A DNA stretch of 64,000 nucleotides from J038 sp036734085 (GCA_036734085.1 DAIMZF010000006.1:1-64000); one strand, 5' to 3'. Counted from the stretch's first letter, positions 53,414-63,094 are shown. Numbers and translations are program-made. Notes: generated by a model from the sequence alone, not told the origin.

Positions 53414-54760
53414 CTAGACTGTAACTTCACTTGCGGCGGGGATGAGTTCCCGCCGCTTGATTTTTGGCAAAACGACGATCCAAAATAAAAGTGGTAATAC
53501 GCTGACAATCCCCGTCCATATCGCAATAATGCTCAGGTTTTGTGCTAACATAGGGCGATACAATAGCCCGACCCCCTCTGTAAAGATGGGCGATACCTGC
53601 ATCTCCATAAGGGGTAGGTGCAGACGCTCGTTCATCACGTCGATAATCCATCCATGAGCTAGAATACTCAACACCGTAACCAGTTGGAAGCCCGCTAAGT
53701 CCACAGAGAAAACACGCCCTAAATACTGATCTGGCACGCTCTTCTGGATGATTACTGAGCTATATGTCCAATTGGCAGAGCCACCCATCGCCCGCACGAT
53801 AATCGCCACTGCGATTAAAACCAGCGTATTTGCTAAACCCAGTAAAAACCATCCACCACACATCAGCACAAAGCCGATGACGATGAGGTTACGCATTCGT
53901 TTGATTGACCCATCGTTGATGCGGTTGAGCACAAGCGGGCCGATGATTGCGCCCACACCAAATGCACTATACAAAATGCCGAGCGAGAATTGGCCGCTAC
54001 TCCCCAACACAAACAACTGCGTAGCGTAGATGGTCATAATGGTGTCAATATTACCAATGCTCCCGCCACCTTTAACGGCTAAAACCGCCGCAATCGTGGG
54101 ATTTTGGCGCAGATAGCGCAAACCTTCCAGGAAACCACCGGTTTCTCCTTCGGCGCGGGCTTCTTTTAAGTTGGATGGATACACAATGTTAATTCGTGAG
54201 AGTAGATAAGCCGCCAGTCCAAACGTGGCTGCGTCGATAATCAGCGCCGCTTGAATGCCGAAAATAGCCGCTACAGCCCCGCCGATAATGGCACCGAAAG
54301 CTAACATCGCAGACCATGTAATGCTGGCTAGCGTATTGGCTAATACCAAATCATCCCGCTTGACTATCGCGGGCGTAATGGCCGACTGTCCCGGCTCGAA
54401 TAAGGCCGATAAACTGAATTGTACGATGGTTAGCGCGTAGATGAGCCACAGCAAATCCGGTGTATTAACCAGCAGAAAACCTAGCACCACAAACACACGG
54501 AGCAGGTTGCAATAGACCAGAATTTTCTTCCTATCGAAGCGGTCAACCAACACACCCGCCAATGGACTAAATAACAGAGGCGGCAAAAAACGCGCCATCA
54601 GGAATAAACTGATTGCCAGGCCACTGCCGCCGCTATATTGTGCTACCAGGATAGATAGCGCAATGGTGTTAAACCAATCCCCCAATAAACTGACAACTTG
54701 GGCATACCACAAGAGCGCAAAATTCGGGTTTTCGCGCAAGAGATTAATGTAACTTTGCAA
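53414..54760 (-). CDS. MFS transporter (DHA3-type)
   Basis: 448-aa carrier with about 12 membrane helices. Seen: WYAQVVSLLGDWFNTIALSILV, LLFSPLAGVLVDRFDRKKILVY (motif A of the major facilitator superfamily) and SALFEPGQSAITPAIV, typical of the DHA3 drug/permease group. The substrate cannot be told from sequence. Its stop abuts the end of the previous convergent gene with no bases between them. It runs divergently from the TPR gene, whose promoter lies in the 138-base gap. Confidence 0.88.
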   Translation of the reverse strand: MQSYINLLRENPNFALLWYAQVVSLLGDWFNTIALSILVAQYSGGSGLAISLFLMARFLPPLLFSPLAGVLVDRFDRKKILVYCNLLRVFVVLGFLLVNTPDLLWLIYALTIVQFSLSALFEPGQSAITPAIVKRDDLVLANTLASITWSAMLAFGAIIGGAVAAIFGIQAALIIDAATFGLAAYLLSRINIVYPSNLKEARAEGETGGFLEGLRYLRQNPTIAAVLAVKGGGSIGNIDTIMTIYATQLFVLGSSGQFSLGILYSAFGVGAIIGPLVLNRINDGSIKRMRNLIVIGFVLMCGGWFLLGLANTLVLIAVAIIVRAMGGSANWTYSSVIIQKSVPDQYLGRVFSVDLAGFQLVTVLSILAHGWIIDVMNERLHLPLMEMQVSPIFTEGVGLLYRPMLAQNLSIIAIWTGIVSVLPLLFWIVVLPKIKRRELIPAASEVTV

Positions 54761-54842
54761 GGGACACTCTCGACTTTGCTTGGTAGGTGTTAATATCGCT
54801 TATAGTACCAGTCTTTGTAGACCATCAGCTAGAACCAACATG

Positions 54843-54857
54843 CCATTGTTATAATGG
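54843..54857 (+). promoter_or_regulatory. Extended -10 promoter with an overlapping inverted repeat
   Basis: TGTTATAAT (54847-54855) is a full extended -10 element. CCATT (54843-54847) and AATGG (54853-54857) form an inverted repeat around it with a 5-base centre, which might be an operator. It lies about 42 bases before the TPR gene start at 54899. Confidence 0.55.
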
Positions 54858-54898
54858 TATAAACGAACGCAAATGACCGACTGATAAAGTGATAACCT

Positions 54899-56854
54899 AT
54901 GAACTTAATCGAACGTGTAACGGCCTGGATGGGCATTAAGCCAACCATCGATCCGGCCAAAGATACCATTGATCAACTACAAACCACGTTGGAGCGTGGT
55001 CGGCGTTTTAAACGCTCCGGTAAATATGACCAGGCGATTGCAGAACTTGATACTGCGCTTGAACTTGCTGTTAATATTGCGAATCCGATGTTACTTACGG
55101 CGATTCATCTACATCGCGTTGACGTTCTTATTCGGCTGAATGAATTTGACCAGGCAACACAGGTCTTGAGTGACCTGGAACAGGACTTTACCCAAAATAA
55201 ACGCCACGAGGCACAGATGGCTTACATCAATATCGGGCGGGGTGTTTTNNNNNNNNNNNNNNNNNNNNNNNNNNNNNNNNNNNNNNNNNNNNNNNNNNNN
55301 NNNNNNNNNNNNNNNNNNNNNNNNNNNNNNNNNNNNNNNNNNNNNNNNGCCGAACACATGGAATATCGTGAGTATGAAATCCTGTGGCGTGGTGCGCTCG
55401 CTATTGAAGCGATGAACGAGAGCCTCTTTGAAGAAGCGCGCCGTCATCTTTTGCTTGTGTTGGCGAATGTCAGCGTTGGCGTTCATTATCCCGACCATCT
55501 GCTGACCCTATGCCGCATTAGCAAGGCATCTGACCGACTCGGCGACTCGACTGCCGCGCTGGATTATGCGCGGCAGTCGGTGGATTTACTCCATGAAGAT
55601 ACCGAACGCCGTGTATTTTTGCTGGCACAGGCCGCACTCGGCATCGCCTTGTGCGCCACCGGTGACCTACAAAACGCAATTGAACATCTGCAAAATGCGG
55701 ATGATGGCTATGATGCACTCAAGTTAACGGCGGCGGAATACAGCTACGCAGAGCTATTACGCACACTTGGCGCGGCACAAACTGGGGTGGGGCAATACGA
55801 TGACGCCAAAACCATCTATGACCGCGCTTTGCACTATGCGGAGCAGAACAATCTCCCGCTTGATTTAGCAGGGATACAACGCGACATCGGCATTTTTCAT
55901 ACACATAATGCGGACTATCAACAGGCCATCCAATCATGGATGACTGCGCTCCGCATATACGAAGCAGAGGGGCATCATGCCCGTGTTGCCCGCATCTATT
56001 GTGATATTGCCAACCTTCGCCGCCAGATACGGCAATCCAAACGCGCTATGAAGGACTACGAACAGGCGTTAATGCTCCTCAATTCTTTTGATGATTTGGA
56101 GACACGCGGCATTGTGTTATCTAATGCCGCTACCGCCTATGTTGATTATGGTGATGTGACGACCGCCGAAGCCTTCTTTGTAGAGTCTATCCAGATTGCA
56201 CAGAAAAATAGAGACCGCTATACAGAGGCTACTCGTCGCGGTAACTATGGATGGTTTTTGCTGAATACAGGTCGCACAAAATCTGCATTGGATATGCTGG
56301 ATTATGCCGTCCGCCAAAGCCAAAACCTCAATATGATGCTTCAGGCGGCGGTTCAAACGGATAACATTGGCCTTGTGTGGGATGAACTACATGATTACGA
56401 TAAAGCCATTGCTTACCATGGTAGCGCCTGGCAAATGCTGGAACAAAGTGATGACGAATACTGGCGGGCAGTGGTAAGCGTCAATCTCGGCCACTCGCTG
56501 ATTTCTAAGGGCAACTTAGCGGATGCAGAAACATCTATCAATGCCGCTTTGCAGGCAGGCCGTCAGCTAGATCGTCTGGACGTTATTGTGCGTGCACTCA
56601 ACGGTCAAACACGGTTAAAACTCACCAACGGTGCGAATGCAGATTTAATGACGAATGCTCAGGAAGCTGTCCAATTGGCCGATGCACACGGCGGACGACG
56701 TTTACTAGCAGACTCATTAGTCCTGCGAAGTGAAGTCCATGCCAGACTCAATGATGCCGCAAATGCTCAGGCAGATTGGAAAGCGGCGGCGGATATCTTA
56801 CGGATTTTGCGCTTAAACCCTGATAATTACCAACCCACATGGATGAAAAAATAA
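54899..56854 (+). CDS. TPR-repeat protein, interrupted by an assembly gap
   Basis: About 650 residues assuming the gap is truly 100 bases. Seen: TPR-like helical pairs over almost the full length, for example DQATQVLSDLEQDFTQ, TAALDYARQSVDLL and QRDIGIFHTHNADYQQAIQSWMTALRI. After the gap (55349) translation resumes in the same frame, but since the gap size is a placeholder the match is a 1-in-3 chance. It may be an output or sensor module. Ends one base before the glycosyltransferase start. It resembles the MalT/LuxR-type TPR superhelix but no DNA-binding domain is present. Confidence 0.78.
   Translation: MNLIERVTAWMGIKPTIDPAKDTIDQLQTTLERGRRFKRSGKYDQAIAELDTALELAVNIANPMLLTAIHLHRVDVLIRLNEFDQATQVLSDLEQDFTQNKRHEAQMAYINIGRGVXXXXXXXXXXXXXXXXXXXXXXXXXXXXXXXXXXAEHMEYREYEILWRGALAIEAMNESLFEEARRHLLLVLANVSVGVHYPDHLLTLCRISKASDRLGDSTAALDYARQSVDLLHEDTERRVFLLAQAALGIALCATGDLQNAIEHLQNADDGYDALKLTAAEYSYAELLRTLGAAQTGVGQYDDAKTIYDRALHYAEQNNLPLDLAGIQRDIGIFHTHNADYQQAIQSWMTALRIYEAEGHHARVARIYCDIANLRRQIRQSKRAMKDYEQALMLLNSFDDLETRGIVLSNAATAYVDYGDVTTAEAFFVESIQIAQKNRDRYTEATRRGNYGWFLLNTGRTKSALDMLDYAVRQSQNLNMMLQAAVQTDNIGLVWDELHDYDKAIAYHGSAWQMLEQSDDEYWRAVVSVNLGHSLISKGNLADAETSINAALQAGRQLDRLDVIVRALNGQTRLKLTNGANADLMTNAQEAVQLADAHGGRRLLADSLVLRSEVHARLNDAANAQADWKAAADILRILRLNPDNYQPTWMKK
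55249..55348. other. Assembly gap (100 N)
   Basis: Exactly 100 N inside the TPR gene; true length is unknown. Part of the TPR array is therefore missing. Confidence 0.99.
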
Positions 56855-56855
56855 T

Positions 56856-58103
56856 ATGGCAAAATACTGGTTTGTCTCTGCCCCGCTTTATAGCCATACA
56901 GATTGGGGCGGGTTCCTCAAAACGGCTCAACACCTTGTTACAGAAGGGCATGAGGTACTATGGGTAAGTGGCGAGGCTATTCATGGTACAGTCACGGCAG
57001 GGGGGGTGTCATTTCAAAGTATCCGGGAAACAGGCTGGTTATGGCCGCCGCCACCGGCGCCGGATTTAACAAAAATTCCACCGCAGGAGGCCGTGATGTT
57101 GCGCTATCGTCGTGCGCTGGACACATGGCTGAGCGAGAACATTGTTGCCGAAGCTACCCAAGCTCTCATTGACTTAGCGATGGAAATTGGCAAGCCGGAT
57201 ATGATTGTGACAGACCCTTTTTTAAGCGCATCAGCTTTAGCCGCCGAAGCCTTAAACGTCCCGATGGCAGTTGCCGGATGGCCTGCACAGGCTGGACTAG
57301 AGCCGGATTTCCTTTTCCCGGTTCAACGCAATCTCGGTTCTGATAGTGTGGAGCGACTGCGGCGCTTGTGTGAACGGTTCAACTTGCAAGGTGTCAATTT
57401 CGCACAAGGCTCAACCCCATCCATAGTGAGTCCACACCTGCACATTTGTTATTTTACCGAGCGTTGGTATTCCGCCGAGATAGATAGTTTATTGCCGCAG
57501 AATCTATTTGTTGGCGGTATGCCTCAGCATCCCAAAGACGCGCCTCCGGAATGGTTAGTCGCCATCCCTGATGATGTGCCTTTAGCAGTCGTCACGCTTG
57601 GTACAACCTTCACCGGAGATTTGGGATTCTTCAGTTGGGGCGCACAGGCCGCCGCTAGGGTAGGACTATTGCCGATTGTAGCGATAGGATTTAACCCGTT
57701 TCCGCCGGATAAAAAGCAAGAGCTTATCAATGCTTTGCCTAAAGGTACGCGCCTGGTGAACTTTATCCCGTTTGAGCATGTTTTACCTCGCGCCCGCCTG
57801 ATTATTCATCACGGCGGCATGGGGACAACGCATTATGCGGTAGTGCATGGCATCCCTCAGATTGTTGTCCCCCATGCGGCAGACCAGCGCGTACAGGCGC
57901 GGCGGGTGGCACAGGCCAAGATCGGTTTAAACCTGACCGCGCATGACGTGCGCCAGGGTAAATTATGGGAAGCCGCACAAGCTCTGGCCGGACATCTACC
58001 GGCGTGGGAAGCCGCACAAACATTCGCTACACAGATGTCCGCATCGGGCGGTGCGCCACGCGCCGCGCAAGCGTTAATCCAACTGGCGCAAGAACATGCT
58101 TAA
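56856..58103 (+). CDS. Glycosyltransferase of the GT1/UGT (macrolide-type) family
   Basis: 415-aa glycosyltransferase. Seen: an N-terminal GT-B half (SAPLYSHTDWGGFLKTAQHL, VTDPFLSASALAAEAL), and a C-terminal nucleotide-sugar half with VTLGTTFTGD, FIPFEHVLPRARLIIHHGGMGTTHYAVVHGIPQIVVPHAADQR, the classic HHGG..T and P...DQ donor block. It would transfer a sugar to a small molecule or lipid. The gene starts one base after the TPR stop, so co-expression is likely. Its end overlaps the convergent methyltransferase by four bases. Confidence 0.92.
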   Translation: MAKYWFVSAPLYSHTDWGGFLKTAQHLVTEGHEVLWVSGEAIHGTVTAGGVSFQSIRETGWLWPPPPAPDLTKIPPQEAVMLRYRRALDTWLSENIVAEATQALIDLAMEIGKPDMIVTDPFLSASALAAEALNVPMAVAGWPAQAGLEPDFLFPVQRNLGSDSVERLRRLCERFNLQGVNFAQGSTPSIVSPHLHICYFTERWYSAEIDSLLPQNLFVGGMPQHPKDAPPEWLVAIPDDVPLAVVTLGTTFTGDLGFFSWGAQAAARVGLLPIVAIGFNPFPPDKKQELINALPKGTRLVNFIPFEHVLPRARLIIHHGGMGTTHYAVVHGIPQIVVPHAADQRVQARRVAQAKIGLNLTAHDVRQGKLWEAAQALAGHLPAWEAAQTFATQMSASGGAPRAAQALIQLAQEHA

Positions 58104-58870
58104 ACGCTCTTTTGACCAGCGATAATAATGTAAGCATGTACAAAGTCTGCCTGTGGCGTGCCTGCAAATTTGGGTTGCAGTATCTTTTGTGCTTTGGGGG
58201 GTGCTTGCTTTAGCAATACCTGTAGTTTTTCAATAGTTGCATCTGTGCATCGTTGGCGCTGTGCCCATTGGATAAGCCCCCCTGCGGGTCGTGATAAACG
58301 GTGTGTATGGGTTACGGTTAATGCGGCATCAGCAAACATGCCGCGCCATTCGTATTCTGCGTAGGCTTTTTTATGGCTGTTGTCACGTAGGCGCTCAAAA
58401 GCGTCGAGATATTCTGCTGTGCGTTGGTCATCGGCATTGACATGGTCTTGGACTAATAACACCCCGCCTGGCCTTAAGCACCGCGCACTTTCCATCACAA
58501 AGCGGAAGCAATCACTAAAGTGATGTGCCGCAATTCGGCATGTGATGAGGTCAAATGTGTTATCAGGGAAGGGCAAGTCTTCGGCATCTGCCGCACAGAA
58601 TGTTACATTTTCTGCGGTGGTGCTTTCACGTGCGGCATCAAGCATGGGCAGGGTGAAATCTGACGCGATGACGTGTTGCACATAGGGCGCGAATAAACGT
58701 GCTGTGTGTCCGCCTCCGGTAGCGATGTCCAACATTTGCCAGTGCGGGTCAGGTTTGGCAATCTCTAGGTGTAGTTCCAGGTCAAGACCTGTGGCATGAA
58801 CCTGGCTTGTCACATAGTCTTGTGCAGTCTTGCCGAAGCGCTCTCGCACGTTTGTTTTATGGTCTTCCAA
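58100..58870 (-). CDS. SAM-dependent methyltransferase (UbiE/MenG-like)
   Basis: 256-aa class I methyltransferase. Seen: motif I MLDIATGGGHTARLF, VIASDFTLPMLDAA, ADAEDLPFPDNTFDLITCRIAAHHF and LRPGGVLLVQDH, the typical order of the UbiE/methyltransf_11 family. Substrate unknown. It is convergent with the glycosyltransferase and divergent from tgt. Confidence 0.85.
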   Translation of the reverse strand: MEDHKTNVRERFGKTAQDYVTSQVHATGLDLELHLEIAKPDPHWQMLDIATGGGHTARLFAPYVQHVIASDFTLPMLDAARESTTAENVTFCAADAEDLPFPDNTFDLITCRIAAHHFSDCFRFVMESARCLRPGGVLLVQDHVNADDQRTAEYLDAFERLRDNSHKKAYAEYEWRGMFADAALTVTHTHRLSRPAGGLIQWAQRQRCTDATIEKLQVLLKQAPPKAQKILQPKFAGTPQADFVHAYIIIAGQKSV

Positions 58871-58953
58871 TGTTTAACCCTTTGGATTGTAGCCTACCTT
58901 ACGCTATATTATATGAGGTTAAGGGCATCAACCACTACAATAAGAGGTTCAAA

Positions 58954-60066
58954 GTGTCTTTTAAGTTCGAAGTTATCGCGCAGGATGGCCCAGCACGCGC
59001 CGGGTTATTACATACCCCACACGGCATAATACCGACACCTGTTTTTGCACCTGTTGGTACAGTGGCTTCGGTTAAAGCTGTCCCACCGCGTGACCTTGTA
59101 GAAATTGGTGCGTCACTGGTGTTGGCGAATACCTATCATCTGCACATCCGCCCCGGCGATGATGTTGTGCGTGATATGGGGGGACTGCACAGCTTTATGG
59201 CCTGGCCTGGCCCAATCCTGACTGACTCTGGGGGCTTCCAGGTATTTAGCCTGACGGAAATCAACAAAATTGATGATGATGGTGTAACATTCCGCAGTCA
59301 TATTGATGGAACGAAACTGCGCTTTACACCTGAATCTTCAATGCAAATTCAGCAAAATCTCGGTGCGGATATTATCATGTGTTTCGATGAATGCCCCATG
59401 CCGACTGACCGTAATATTGTAGAACAAGCGGTTAAACGCACCCATGATTGGGCACTTCGTTGCCGCCAAGCCCACCCTGATGATTTTAAGCAAGCCCTCT
59501 TTGGTATTGTGCAGGGCGGCATTTTCCCGGATTTACGCGAGGCATCGGCGGCATTTTTACAGCAGATTGGTTTTCCCGGCTACGCTATTGGTGGCCTTGC
59601 TGTTGGCGAGACTAAATCCGCCATGTATGATACGCTCGATGTGACTATCCCCGCCTTACCCGATGATAAACCACGCTACCTGATGGGCGTTGGTGAGCCG
59701 GATGATCTTGCTCAAGGCGTGTTGCGCGGTGTGGATATATTCGACTGTGTGATGCCCACGCGGGTAGCCCGACATGGTGCGGCACTCACCCCTGATGGCC
59801 GAGTGAATGTACGTAACAAAATCTATGAGCGGGACGGCGCACCACTCCAGGTTGGTTGTGAGTGTTATAGTTGTCAGAACTTCACCCGGGCGTATCTGCG
59901 TCATCTGGTACGCTCAAAAGAGATTCTCGGTCATCAACTGTTGAGCATTCACAATATCCACTTTTTGATTAAGCATATGGAACGGATGCGGACTGCAATT
60001 ATGGAAGGGCGTCTGTCAGCATATGCTGAAGACTTCTTAAAGCGTTATCTGCATCCTGCGCAATAA
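58954..60066 (+). CDS. tgt: tRNA-guanine transglycosylase
   Basis: 370-aa enzyme that exchanges guanine 34 for preQ1 in tRNAs with GUN anticodons. Seen: DSGGFQVFS (catalytic Asp91), CFDECPMPTDR, GGLAVGE, the nucleophile in GVDIFDCVMPTR (about 262-268), and the zinc site CECYSC (about 302-307) with a later His. GTG 58954 is preferred; AAGAGG (58942-58947) lies 6 bases before it and the protein then begins at the normal family position, whereas an upstream start would overlap the divergent gene. The precursor transporter at 11531 serves the same pathway. Confidence 0.94.
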   Translation: MSFKFEVIAQDGPARAGLLHTPHGIIPTPVFAPVGTVASVKAVPPRDLVEIGASLVLANTYHLHIRPGDDVVRDMGGLHSFMAWPGPILTDSGGFQVFSLTEINKIDDDGVTFRSHIDGTKLRFTPESSMQIQQNLGADIIMCFDECPMPTDRNIVEQAVKRTHDWALRCRQAHPDDFKQALFGIVQGGIFPDLREASAAFLQQIGFPGYAIGGLAVGETKSAMYDTLDVTIPALPDDKPRYLMGVGEPDDLAQGVLRGVDIFDCVMPTRVARHGAALTPDGRVNVRNKIYERDGAPLQVGCECYSCQNFTRAYLRHLVRSKEILGHQLLSIHNIHFLIKHMERMRTAIMEGRLSAYAEDFLKRYLHPAQ

Positions 60067-60074
60067 GGGTCATA

Positions 60075-60893
60075 ATGCGACCAGCCAAACGCACTATTGC
60101 TATCGTCGTGATGACCACAACCCTTGTTAGTTGTAGTAGTCGTGGCTTGCCTGCGGCTACCCCTACCATGACACTGGATCCTCCCCCCATCTACGCTACG
60201 ACATCGACAGCCCCGCTCTTAAACGACCTCTTTAATATCTACTTTGATGTAGCCGCTCCTAGCAGATTTCCCCCAACCAATTATCAAGGCCGCCTGGATC
60301 AAGTATATCGGGGTGATGTGTCTTATTTCATCACCAATCATCTGGCAGTGGATACCCCTTTGTGGGCCGCACCAATTGGTCAGGATGGCATTGCTGTTAT
60401 CGTCAGCCCGGATGTTAACCTTCAGGCGTTAACACTCGACCAACTGCGCGGGATTTATCAAGGCCACATTACTTCATGGATAGACCTTAGCGGTAATTCT
60501 TTGCCGATAACGGTTTTCAGCCGTGAGGATGGTAGTGGCATCCGCGCAGAATTTGAGCGTATGGTGATGGGCTTTCGTCCTGTTAGCCGTAACGCTCGCA
60601 TTGCCGCTTCCAGTGAATTAATGATACAAAGCATTCTTAATTCTAGTGGCGGCATTGGGTATGTCTCGATGGGGTTTTTGGATAACCGCACCGTGCCTGT
60701 AGAGATAGCAGGGGTTATGCCTAACCCGGATACTGTATCTTCTAACTTGTACCCCTTGCGGATGACACTTTACATCACTGGCCTAAGAGAGCCGGAAGGG
60801 GTTATCCGGGCATTTGTCGGGTGGATGCAAGGGCAGGTGGGGCAGATGGCTATTGGCAGGCGCTACGCGCCGCTATTCGCCCCGGATACCTGA
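60075..60893 (+). CDS. PstS-like substrate-binding lipoprotein
   Basis: 272-aa exported lipoprotein of the periplasmic-binding-protein type II fold. Seen: an N-terminal lipobox (TTLVSC, Cys about 20); AAPIGQDGIAVIVSPDV; LTLDQLRGIYQGHITSWIDL; FSREDGSGIRAEFER; and SSGGIGYVSMGF, which match phosphate-binding-like PBP_like_2 proteins. It starts 8 bases after tgt. No pst permease or ATPase genes are next to it. Substrate may be phosphate or another oxyanion, or it may be a signalling ligand sensor. Confidence 0.85.
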   Translation: MRPAKRTIAIVVMTTTLVSCSSRGLPAATPTMTLDPPPIYATTSTAPLLNDLFNIYFDVAAPSRFPPTNYQGRLDQVYRGDVSYFITNHLAVDTPLWAAPIGQDGIAVIVSPDVNLQALTLDQLRGIYQGHITSWIDLSGNSLPITVFSREDGSGIRAEFERMVMGFRPVSRNARIAASSELMIQSILNSSGGIGYVSMGFLDNRTVPVEIAGVMPNPDTVSSNLYPLRMTLYITGLREPEGVIRAFVGWMQGQVGQMAIGRRYAPLFAPDT

Positions 60894-61264
60894 GAGAATA
60901 TGAACATAGTCAGCCACATCAGGTTCAACAGTACCACCACCACCACCCACATCAAGCCGAAGGCAATATCGCGCTTAGTCTGGTATTTTCTGCGTTGACC
61001 TTCTACCAAAATCTCACGTTCTCGCAAGCGATATAAAGCACCGGCGGCCTGCATATTATTCGGGTTTACCCGCAAGACGTTATCAAGGCAGATAACACTC
61101 TGGTCTGTGGAATCAACTGCGACAGACATCCACAGCCAGGCATCCTCGAAGTTGTTATCCACACGGATAAGCTCCCGCAGGATGTCCCGCGCTTCCTCAC
61201 GCTGGTTAGCCTTTACACAGTCAATGGCATCGAGCAGGCGGTCAATCTTTGTTTGCCCGTTCAT
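60863..61264 (-). CDS. Small TPR-type protein with C-terminal membrane helix
   Basis: 133 aa. Seen: two TPR-like helical pairs (residues about 1-85; REEARDILRELIRVDNNFEDAWLWMSVAV and QSVICLDNVLRVNPNNMQAAGALYRL) and a single hydrophobic helix at the C-terminus (about 104-126) preceded by basic residues. This would be a tail-anchored or membrane-linked adaptor. It overlaps PIG-L upstream by four bases and the lipoprotein gene by 31 bases on the other strand. Function unknown. Confidence 0.7.
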   Translation of the reverse strand: MNGQTKIDRLLDAIDCVKANQREEARDILRELIRVDNNFEDAWLWMSVAVDSTDQSVICLDNVLRVNPNNMQAAGALYRLREREILVEGQRRKYQTKRDIAFGLMWVVVVVLLNLMWLTMFIFSQVSGANSGA

Positions 61265-62130
61265 GATGATAGTGTTACTCCATCGAATAGGTCTTTTTCA
61301 TCAATCCGATTTACCTTTGGTTGAGGGTATACTCGCGTAAACCCTTGTTGAGTGCCGATGAGTTGACGCAACCATTTAGGCACAAACCCTCGTCTGCCGC
61401 CACCTTGACTAGCATGACAGGCATTTGCTTCGTCCCATTTTTCGACATATTTTGTAATATCTACTTTTGTATGAGATGGATCTACATGGTCAAGGATTTT
61501 TACAAGGTCAATATCCTTATTCGTGCCTACCTTGCGCGGGTTTTTCAACTGTAGCCGTATGTTCCAAATGCCTATTCTCACGAGCATTGCCGGGATGCCG
61601 GTGTAGTACAGTTTTTGTGGTTGGTAGGGCGCTAATCCCTCTGTGGGGTAGTCCGCATCGTTTGCTCGGTGGAAGGCGATTTCTGTTGCACGTTGGATAG
61701 CGATGTGATCTGGATGACCATAGCCACCATACTTGTTGAATGTCACAACAACCTGTGGGCGCACCTGTCGGATAATTTTGGTTACATCGTAGATGAGTCG
61801 CTCGGGTTCATTTTCCCAAACATACCATGACGATTCAGTGTCTTTAGTTGTATCAGAGCCAACCATGCCGCTATCTTTATAGCCCAGCTTAAAAACGTCC
61901 TTAAACCCTAAAACAGCACTGGCGCAATCCAGTTCTGCCAGGCGTAATTCTGCTACTGTCGCATATTGGTCGCGCATCGCTTCCGGGATTGTCCCGACAT
62001 CCCCATTTGTCGAGCATATCAAATATACATCAACGCCTTCATCCACATACTTCGCAATCGCGCCACCCATGCCAAAACTCTCGTCATCTGGGTGGGCGAA
62101 TGATAGCAACATCCTTTTTGTAGATGTCAT
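61261..62130 (-). CDS. PIG-L/LmbE-family deacetylase
   Basis: 289-aa zinc-dependent N-deacetylase. Seen: SFAHPDDESFGMGGAIAKY (metal-binding H-P-D-D) and GGYGHPDHIAIQRATE (second H-x2-H block), plus STNGDVG. The family includes mycothiol-type and bacillithiol-type deacetylases and GlcNAc-lipid deacetylases; which substrate is used here is not visible. It overlaps the small TPR gene by four bases, so they form a pair. Confidence 0.9.
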   Translation of the reverse strand: MTSTKRMLLSFAHPDDESFGMGGAIAKYVDEGVDVYLICSTNGDVGTIPEAMRDQYATVAELRLAELDCASAVLGFKDVFKLGYKDSGMVGSDTTKDTESSWYVWENEPERLIYDVTKIIRQVRPQVVVTFNKYGGYGHPDHIAIQRATEIAFHRANDADYPTEGLAPYQPQKLYYTGIPAMLVRIGIWNIRLQLKNPRKVGTNKDIDLVKILDHVDPSHTKVDITKYVEKWDEANACHASQGGGRRGFVPKWLRQLIGTQQGFTRVYPQPKVNRIDEKDLFDGVTLSS

Positions 62131-62236
62131 AGAGTTTTCTCCTTGTGGATAAAAATTAAAACGAATAATAATCAGTCATATAGTCACAGGTAGGGAAACA
62201 CGGTTGTCCTGAAGATGTATATTTGGGTTGGTTTGC

Positions 62237-63094
62237 CTAAACCGTGACCTGCAACCGATTTTCAGGGCGTCCGGGTACCTCCACTTTCAGGCGGAACACG
62301 TCACCAGCCAGTGGTTGCGACTGGAGATCGTCGGCGTTCAGGTCATCAATGGCACTGGTAATGAACAGTTCATCTAAATCCGCACCGCCGAAGGTGCAAC
62401 TGGTCGGGCGCTGAACAGGCATCGCCACCACGCGGACAACGTCACCATCCGGGTTGATGCGGGCGATCTTCCAGCCATCCCAGAATGCGCTCCACACGAA
62501 ACCCGCTGAGTCAACGGTCAGGCCGTCCGGTGTGCCGAACCCCTCCGGCGATTGGAAGAAAACGCGCCTATCATGGATTGTTCCAGCGTCCAGATCGTAG
62601 CGGTAGGCGTAGATGGTGTTCTTCATCGAATCGGTATGATACATCGTCGTCCCGTCTGGACTCCAGCCGATGCCATTGGAGATACCGACACCATCCTGTG
62701 CGATACGCACAGAGCCGTCTAAATCCATGCAGAATAGATGATTGGTTGCTTTGTCACCCATTGTACCCGCCCACAACCGCCCACGCGGACACGTCGCCGC
62801 GTCGTTGAAGCGATCTGCTGGTTGGTAGGCAACGTTATCTTCCAGAATACGTATTTCACCGTTCTCCCACACGCCGAGTCCCTCATCTGTGCCGACGATA
62901 CGCAGGTTGTCATCGGCAAACGATAAAAATGTGACCGTGTGTTTGGTCTCGACTCTGTGCAGATCGCGGCTGGACGGGTGATAATGGTAGAAGGCTTTGC
63001 CGCCGATGTCCACCCAGTATAGCACCCCGTTGATCCAGACTGGCCCTTCGCCCAATCTGTTTTTAACAGAGATTAATTGCTCGACTTCACTCAT
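62237..63094 (-). CDS. SMP-30/gluconolactonase-like protein
   Basis: 285-aa six-bladed beta-propeller lactonase. Seen: LGEGPVWINGVLYWVDI (metal Glu), FNDAATCPRGRLWAGTMG, GISNGIGWSPDGTTMYHTDS and TPDGLTVDSAGFVWSAFWDGWKI, the repeated N/D calcium-site pattern of the SMP-30 family. It probably hydrolyses a sugar lactone. Monocistronic, 106 bases before the deacetylase gene on the same strand. Confidence 0.9.
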   Translation of the reverse strand: MSEVEQLISVKNRLGEGPVWINGVLYWVDIGGKAFYHYHPSSRDLHRVETKHTVTFLSFADDNLRIVGTDEGLGVWENGEIRILEDNVAYQPADRFNDAATCPRGRLWAGTMGDKATNHLFCMDLDGSVRIAQDGVGISNGIGWSPDGTTMYHTDSMKNTIYAYRYDLDAGTIHDRRVFFQSPEGFGTPDGLTVDSAGFVWSAFWDGWKIARINPDGDVVRVVAMPVQRPTSCTFGGADLDELFITSAIDDLNADDLQSQPLAGDVFRLKVEVPGRPENRLQVTV

